Positions 18,859 through 24,226 of a stretch of 24,226 bases of DNA are shown piece by piece; the first letter of the stretch is position 1, and each line of letters opens with the position of its first letter. This DNA comes from a virus. The notes below the pieces were generated by a model. It saw only the letters and a program-made list of their open reading frames with translations. It ran no database searches and was not told the origin of the DNA. Made by a program: the position numbers and the translations under genes. The stretch covers positions 1 to 24,226 of the IMG/VR virus record IMGVR_UViG_3300027714_000119, one strand, 5' to 3'.

Positions 18859-20462
18859 TGGCTGCTTCACAACCCTTTGGTATTTCATGCAGAGGTGGTT
18901 TAAATACTAACCTTAATCAACTTGAAATGCTCGCACAGCCCGGAGTTGCTACAGAGTTATTAAACTTTGAAGTTAATCCAGATGGCGGGTACAGACGTAT
19001 AAACGGTTACTCAGCTTTTGGTGATACTCGACCTAACGGTGGTAATCGTATTCTTGGTGTGCAAGTATATGCAGACGGAGTAATTATTTGTAGTGGCGTT
19101 GGAATTTTCTTTAGTCAAGATGGCGAAACTACTTGGTTACAGATTAACAAAGCAAGCGTTGCAAGTGGAGGAGATAACTTCTCAACTTTTTCAGGCCGCA
19201 GTGCAGACGATAGAACTGCACAAGCTCAAACATCTTTTGCAGTATTTGAAGGAAACACCGATTACGGCTCAGTTGTTATTACTGACGGAGTTAATAAGCC
19301 TTTTCTTTTTAAAATGACAGGAACAGGAACTTTAGCTAACCGTACATTTTTTGCAGAAGAAGTAACTGTTAGCGGGACAACAGCACCGACCACATGCGCT
19401 ATACATAATAATCACTTAGTTGTAGCAGGCGCACCAACCGCAAAAAACACAATCTTTTATAGCTCAACACTTGATCCATCTAGTTTTTCTGGTTCAGGTG
19501 CAGGCAGCATCTTATTGCCAGACCAAGTAGTAGGCATCAAAAGCTTTCGTGATGACTTAATTATCTTTTGTCGCAATAGCATACACAAGCTTATCAACAT
19601 TACTAGTTCTTCTAACATTGCAATTGTTCCAGTTACTAAAAACGTAGGTTGCTTGAGTTCACATAGCATCCAAGAGATTGGCGGTGACTTGGTGTTTCTT
19701 TCACCGGATGGCATACGTTCAGTAGCAGGTACAGCACGTATTGGTGACGTTGAATTAGGATCAGTAAGTCGGCAAATACAGTCTGTAATATCTACACTTG
19801 CAAAGTCTGTAAATACTTTTACGCTTGCTAGTACAGTACTCCGAAGCAAATCACAATACAGATTATTTTTTAGTCAGGTTGGTGGTGCTTCGTCTATTGC
19901 GCTTGGAATTATAGGAACATTAACACCTAACGGTTTTGAATGGTCTGAAACAAAAGGAATACAAGCAACAGGTCTAACATCGGGCTTTAACAAAGATGGC
20001 GTGGAAAAAACATTTCACGGAGATAGCAAAGGCTATGTTTATAACCATGACTCAGGCAATGCATTTTCTGATGATGGAACAGCTTTTAATATTTCAGCAA
20101 AATATAGCACACCCAATTATGATTTTGGAGACATTGGAACTCGAAAGACTTTGTACTACGTTAAAATATCTGTGTCTCCTGAAGGCCAGATACTTCCGTT
20201 TCTAAGACTTCGATATGATTACGAAGACTTAGACATTCCTCAACCTGCACCATATCCCGTAGTAGGAATTCCAATTCCTTCTTCTTTTGGAAACGTAGCG
20301 TTTGCAGCATCAACATTTGGCGGCAGTAAAGATCCAATGTTTAGACAAGCAGTAGAAGGAAGTGGACACGTAACAAACTTTAGAATTACCAGTGATGACC
20401 AAAACGCACCCTATGCAATTAACGGCTTGTACGTTGATTACGTCCCATCAGGCAGGAGATAA
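18858..20462 (+). CDS. Tail nozzle protein (beta-propeller type)
   Basis: A 534-aa protein in the position and with the look of podoviral nozzle/tail stabilisation proteins (P22 gp10 or T7 gp12 analogues). It starts MAASQPFGISCRGGLNTNLN with a conserved GGLNTxxNQLEMLAQPGVAT opening (residues 13-31). It continues with repeated beta strands: YRRINGYSAFGDTR, GVQVYADGVIICSG, AFGVFEG-like blocks, VVGIKSFRDDLIIFCRNSIH and VFLSPDGIRSVAGTARIGDV. The nozzle forms the hexameric tail tube and may seal DNA exit. The ATG overlaps the adaptor stop by one base. A strong AGGAG near its 3' end serves the fibre gene. Confidence 0.8.
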   Translation: MAASQPFGISCRGGLNTNLNQLEMLAQPGVATELLNFEVNPDGGYRRINGYSAFGDTRPNGGNRILGVQVYADGVIICSGVGIFFSQDGETTWLQINKASVASGGDNFSTFSGRSADDRTAQAQTSFAVFEGNTDYGSVVITDGVNKPFLFKMTGTGTLANRTFFAEEVTVSGTTAPTTCAIHNNHLVVAGAPTAKNTIFYSSTLDPSSFSGSGAGSILLPDQVVGIKSFRDDLIIFCRNSIHKLINITSSSNIAIVPVTKNVGCLSSHSIQEIGGDLVFLSPDGIRSVAGTARIGDVELGSVSRQIQSVISTLAKSVNTFTLASTVLRSKSQYRLFFSQVGGASSIALGIIGTLTPNGFEWSETKGIQATGLTSGFNKDGVEKTFHGDSKGYVYNHDSGNAFSDDGTAFNISAKYSTPNYDFGDIGTRKTLYYVKISVSPEGQILPFLRLRYDYEDLDIPQPAPYPVVGIPIPSSFGNVAFAASTFGGSKDPMFRQAVEGSGHVTNFRITSDDQNAPYAINGLYVDYVPSGRR

Positions 20463-20468
20463 CCAGAC

Positions 20469-23400
20469 ATGGCAGGATCAAGTTATACTAGACAAAGCAC
20501 ACTTACAGATGGCGATACAATCACCGCTGCACTTTTTAATGACGAATACAATAAACTTGTATCTGCGTTTGCATACACTTCTACTGGAACTACCGGACAC
20601 CAACATGACGGTGGAGCAGGAGAAGGTGGTAACATTGAAATTATTGGCGATCAAGATTTCTTAAACAAGCTTGTAGTCGATACCACTAACAACCGTTGGG
20701 GATTTTTTGTACAGGTAAGCAGTGCAGCAGTAGAACAGATTCGCATCCAAGACGGTGCAATTGTTCCTGTAACTGATTCAGACATTGACTTAGGTACTAG
20801 CTCTTTAGAGTTTAAGGACGGCTTCTTTGACGGAACTATCCATGTAGATACACTAGACGTAGATGCTAACGCAACCATTGCAGGCACTCTAGGCGTAACA
20901 GGCAACACAACTGTTGGTGGCACACTAGGTATAACAGGCAACACAACTATCGGTGGAACTCTTGTAGTCACTGGTACTACAACACTTAATGGCGGTACGC
21001 TTACTCTAGGTGACGCAGCAAGTGATAATGTTGTATTCGGTGCAGATGTAAATAGTAATATTATCCCTAACACTGACAGTGCATTTGATCTTGGAAGCTC
21101 TGGACAAGAGTGGCGTGATCTTTACTTAGACGGTACAGCACACATAGATACACTAGATGTAGATGTGAACGCAACCATTGCAGGTACACTTGGTGTTACG
21201 GGTGTGTTGACTGCTTCTTCTTTAGACATTTCTGGAGATATAGACGTAGACGGCACTACAAACCTTGATGTTGTTGATATTGACGGAGCTGTTGACATGG
21301 CTACAACGCTTGCAGTTGCAGGCAACGTAGATTTTAATGGCGATTTAGATGTAGACGGCACTACAAACTTAGATGTTGTTGACATTGATGGTGCTGTAAA
21401 CATGGCGACCACTGCACTCGTTACAGGCGTATTAACCACAACCGCTGCTACTGTGTTTAATGGTGGCTTTGCTTCTAATGCTGATTCTACTCTTGGCACT
21501 GATAAAAAAGTCCAGTTCAGAGACTCAGCAATCTACATTAACTCTAGTGCTGATGGACAACTAGACATAGTAGCTGACACAGAAATTCAAATAGCTGCAA
21601 CTACAATTGATATTAACGGAGCTATCAATGCAAGCGGTGAGATAATCGCTGCATCTCTAGACATCTCAGGTAACGTAGATATTGACGGAACTACTAACCT
21701 TGACGTTGTGGATATTGACGGTGCGGTTGATATGGCTTCTACGCTGACTGTTGCAGGTGTTCTAACAGGAGCTTCTTTAGACATCTCTGGCGATATAGAT
21801 ATTGACGGAACTACCAACCTTGACGTTGTGGATATTGATGGCGCAGTTGACATGGCTTCTACACTGACTGTTGCAGGAGTCCTAACAGGTGCTTCCTTAG
21901 ACATTTCAGGCGATATAGATATTGACGGCACGACTAACCTAGACGTTTTAGATGTTGACGGTGCATCTAACTTTGCAGCAGATGTCACCTTTGCTACGGG
22001 TGCAGACATCATCACGGCTTCAGCAGGAACAAGTAACTTCCGCGCAGGCGTAAACGCAGGTAACAGCATTGCAAGCGGTGGTAATTATAATGTGGTCGTG
22101 GGCGATGAAGCAGGTACTGCGATTACTACTGGTGATTTTAATGTTGCGGTTGGTACTTTCACTTTAGAGGCAGATACTTTAGGCGCTCGCTCTACTGCTA
22201 TTGGATATGGTAGTTTGAGGACACAAAATTTCACATCTGCTACCGATGCCTACAACACAGCAGTGGGTTTTGCCGCAGGAGCCGCAGTAACCGCAGGCGT
22301 TCAAAACACCCTCATCGGTGGTCTTGCAGGTGATGTCCTGACTACTGGCTCTTCTAATGTAGCATTAGGGCAATCTGCATTAGGGTCGGATGTAGCAGGA
22401 GCCAGAACTACTGCCATAGGTTATCAAGCCTTAACTTCTCAAAGTTTTTCTTCAGGAACTTATAGCTACAATACAGCATTAGGCTATAACGCAGGAGCCG
22501 CAGTAACCACAGGCAAAGAAAACACCCTAATTGGTGCTCAAGCGGGTGATTCGATTACAACTGGCTCTTCTAATGTTGCAGTAGGACAAGGCTCTTTAGA
22601 CGCGAACACCACCGCTAATAACAATACCGCAGTTGGACATGACTCTATGAAGTCTAATACAACTGGTGCAGAAAATACGGCAGTGGGCAAAGGTGCTTTA
22701 AATGGGAACACTACAGCTTCAAACAACACAGCAGTGGGCAGAAGTGCTTTATTAGCAAACACCACGGGCACAAGAAACAACGCAGTAGGAGCCTTAGCTT
22801 TAGACGCAAACACTACAGGTAATTACAACAATTCTTTTGGCTACGCTTCGTTAAGCCAAAACACCACAGGGTCTAATAACCTCGCACTAGGAGATGCCGC
22901 TTTAAATGCTAATACAACAGGCACATACAACGTAGCCGTTGGTGATCAAGCAGGTCTATCAGTAACCACAGGCGTTCAAAACACCATCGTGGGCGCACTA
23001 GCCGGTGACGCTTTAACGGATGCTGATTTTAATGTAGCTGTCGGTCAACGCGCTCTTTCAGCAGACACTTTAGGCAGTAGGTCTGTTGCTATAGGTTATC
23101 TATCTTTACTTTCACAAAACTTTACTTCGGCAACCAATGCATATAATACAGCCGTAGGTTCTCAGGCAGGAATGTTAGTCACCACAGGCGTTCGTCAAAC
23201 TTTAATTGGCGCACTAGCCGGTGACGCTCTAACAACTGGAGATAACAACACCGCAATCGGCTACAACTCTTTAAGCACAATGACTGTGGGTGACAGGAAC
23301 GTAGCAGTTGGTGTAGGCACGTTAGCCACTGCAAATGTAACCTCAAACGCTGATACCTACAACACCGCAGTGGGTTTTGATGCAGGTAAATCAGTAACCA

Positions 23401-24226
23401 CAGGCGTTCAAAATGTTCTTATGGGTGCTTTAGCAGGTGATGCTTTAACTTCCTCAAATAACAACCTTGCGATTGGTTATAAGGCACTTAGTGCTGACAC
23501 CGTTGGAACAAAAACTACTGCCATAGGTTTTGAAGCTCTTATGAGCCAAAACTTTACTTCAAATACGGATAGTTTCAACGTGGCTGTGGGTTACACCGCA
23601 GGTAGGGGAATCACCACAGGCACTGAGAATGTTTTAATCGGTGGTCTTGTAGGTGATTCAATCACTACTGGCGAAAGAAATACCGCTATAGGCGGTCAAG
23701 CATTAAGCAGCAATACAACAGCATCTGCTAACTCCGCAGTGGGTTACAAGGCATTGTTTGAAAACACGACAGGCGCTAATAATACTGCGGTGGGTCAAGA
23801 CGCTTTAAGGCTTAACACCACTGCCTCTAACAACACAGCCGTTGGATTGTCTGCTTTACGCGCAAACACCACAGGCGCTAACAACACTGCTGTCGGACAC
23901 TCATCAGGAACCGCAGTAACAACAGGCATTGAAAACACTTTTCTTGGCTCTGTTGCAGGTAATGGTGTTACATCTGGCAGTAAAAACGTTTGCATTGGAT
24001 ATAATGTTGATAGCGGTAGCGTAACTGATGAACACGTTATCGTTATTGGTCATGGAATTACAGGAAATGGCAATGACTTTAGTTTCGGTAAAGCTTCCCA
24101 TGTTGTAAGTAATGACTTTAACGCTGACGCTAACTGGTCACGTTCTTCAGACGAACGACTAAAGAAAAACATTACAAATCAAACACTAGGTTTAGATTTT
24201 ATCAACGCCCTTCGGACTGTTAAGTA
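20469..24226 (+). CDS. Tail fibre with S74 intramolecular chaperone (3' end beyond window)
   Basis: An open frame of 1252 codons running off the right edge. The N-terminus (MAGSSYTRQSTLTDGDTITA, then ALFNDEYNKLVSAF) is a virion-attachment type. Residues about 118-500 hold repeats of beta-strand units such as DISGDIDIDGTTNLDVVDID and GTLGVTGNTT. From about 538 to 1177 come NTAVG-type left-handed beta-roll repeats, including 17-aa units and seven copies of an AG-VTTG-NTLIG-AGD block. At the end, SDERLKKNI (about 1224-1232) begins a peptidase S74 chaperone domain that helps trimerise and then cleaves itself. AGGAG lies 10 nt before the ATG. Host recognition is the likely role. Confidence 0.88.
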   Translation, partial: MAGSSYTRQSTLTDGDTITAALFNDEYNKLVSAFAYTSTGTTGHQHDGGAGEGGNIEIIGDQDFLNKLVVDTTNNRWGFFVQVSSAAVEQIRIQDGAIVPVTDSDIDLGTSSLEFKDGFFDGTIHVDTLDVDANATIAGTLGVTGNTTVGGTLGITGNTTIGGTLVVTGTTTLNGGTLTLGDAASDNVVFGADVNSNIIPNTDSAFDLGSSGQEWRDLYLDGTAHIDTLDVDVNATIAGTLGVTGVLTASSLDISGDIDVDGTTNLDVVDIDGAVDMATTLAVAGNVDFNGDLDVDGTTNLDVVDIDGAVNMATTALVTGVLTTTAATVFNGGFASNADSTLGTDKKVQFRDSAIYINSSADGQLDIVADTEIQIAATTIDINGAINASGEIIAASLDISGNVDIDGTTNLDVVDIDGAVDMASTLTVAGVLTGASLDISGDIDIDGTTNLDVVDIDGAVDMASTLTVAGVLTGASLDISGDIDIDGTTNLDVLDVDGASNFAADVTFATGADIITASAGTSNFRAGVNAGNSIASGGNYNVVVGDEAGTAITTGDFNVAVGTFTLEADTLGARSTAIGYGSLRTQNFTSATDAYNTAVGFAAGAAVTAGVQNTLIGGLAGDVLTTGSSNVALGQSALGSDVAGARTTAIGYQALTSQSFSSGTYSYNTALGYNAGAAVTTGKENTLIGAQAGDSITTGSSNVAVGQGSLDANTTANNNTAVGHDSMKSNTTGAENTAVGKGALNGNTTASNNTAVGRSALLANTTGTRNNAVGALALDANTTGNYNNSFGYASLSQNTTGSNNLALGDAALNANTTGTYNVAVGDQAGLSVTTGVQNTIVGALAGDALTDADFNVAVGQRALSADTLGSRSVAIGYLSLLSQNFTSATNAYNTAVGSQAGMLVTTGVRQTLIGALAGDALTTGDNNTAIGYNSLSTMTVGDRNVAVGVGTLATANVTSNADTYNTAVGFDAGKSVTTGVQNVLMGALAGDALTSSNNNLAIGYKALSADTVGTKTTAIGFEALMSQNFTSNTDSFNVAVGYTAGRGITTGTENVLIGGLVGDSITTGERNTAIGGQALSSNTTASANSAVGYKALFENTTGANNTAVGQDALRLNTTASNNTAVGLSALRANTTGANNTAVGHSSGTAVTTGIENTFLGSVAGNGVTSGSKNVCIGYNVDSGSVTDEHVIVIGHGITGNGNDFSFGKASHVVSNDFNADANWSRSSDERLKKNITNQTLGLDFINALRTVK
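21216..21975 (+). repeat. Beta-strand coding repeats in the tail fibre gene (120-bp period)
   Basis: Near-identical 120-bp (40-aa) units at 21651-21770 and 21771-21890, with a third partial at 21891. Two diverged copies lie earlier, from about 21216. They encode ASLDISGDIDIDGTTNLDVV-type units. The second unit differs from the first mainly at third codon positions, so the protein pattern is selected. Confidence 0.8.
22080..24000 (+). repeat. Composite NTAVG repeats in the tail fibre gene
   Basis: Translated sequence shows NTAVG-type units, at one place with an exact 17-aa period (23768-23893), plus seven copies of the AG-VTTG block and five 'NFTSATDAYNTAVG'-like links. The DNA of some blocks is almost identical, for example GGCGCACTAGCCGGTGACGC at 22992 and 23206. 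Confidence 0.75.

Noticed and set aside
21651-21890. Possible CRISPR-like direct repeats
   Set aside because: The 120-bp tandem units are coding, lack unique spacers, and translate to regular beta-strand repeats of a tail fibre.
20651-22069. Several minus-strand frames (125-160 codons) in the tail fibre
   Set aside because: They are mirrors of the plus-strand repeats and have repetitive S/T/P/V composition with no translation signals.

Overview
The window reads as part of a tailed, short-tailed (podovirus-like) bacteriophage genome, or a prophage or metagenomic phage contig. It has a complete podovirus packaging and head-tail module, dense small genes with start/stop overlaps, bacterial Shine-Dalgarno sites, consensus sigma70-type promoters and no host genes. 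The protein flavour (SU10-type adaptor, S74-capped fibre with NTAVG repeats, a virion protein with the SDSIPARLSDGEF motif) suggests a marine or aquatic phage. The host cannot be named from this sequence. No integrase, tRNA, lysis gene or DNA polymerase lies in the window.

Layout. Bases 1-7808 carry 25 genes, all on the minus strand: mostly small proteins, plus a MazG-type nucleotide pyrophosphohydrolase, a DUF932 protein, a Mom-family DNA adenine modification enzyme, a GP88-like protein with a cysteine cluster, several one-TM mini-proteins and, at the left edge, the start of a possible ssDNA-binding protein. This looks like the early/accessory arm. Six near-identical AT-only palindromes sit 11-19 nt upstream of start codons between 5.1 and 7.2 kb.

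Bases 7809-8872 form a gene-poor divide with AT-rich 9-bp repeats, a 19-bp hairpin and a pair of divergent, near-duplicate promoters. Both promoters have perfect -35/-10 hexamers with 17-bp spacers.

Bases 8873-24226 are all plus strand: terminase small subunit, a small helical protein, terminase large subunit, an unknown presumed virion protein, a terminator, portal with an out-of-frame gene overlapping its 3' end, a 585-aa virion-associated protein, scaffold, major capsid protein, a 57-aa protein, adaptor, tail nozzle, and a >1250-aa tail fibre running off the right edge just inside its S74 chaperone domain.

Working together: the right arm builds and packages the virion and binds the host. 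The left arm probably conditions the cell and protects phage DNA (Mom modification, MazG nucleotide-pool control). The central divide probably switches transcription between the arms and may hold a replication origin. The points most worth following are the repeated palindromes, the mom gene bounded by a 38-bp direct repeat, the twin divergent promoters with a probably leaderless terS, the face-to-face promoters beside a 15-bp hairpin near 3.2 kb, and an FDAIF/WDAIF motif shared by two tiny proteins in opposite arms.
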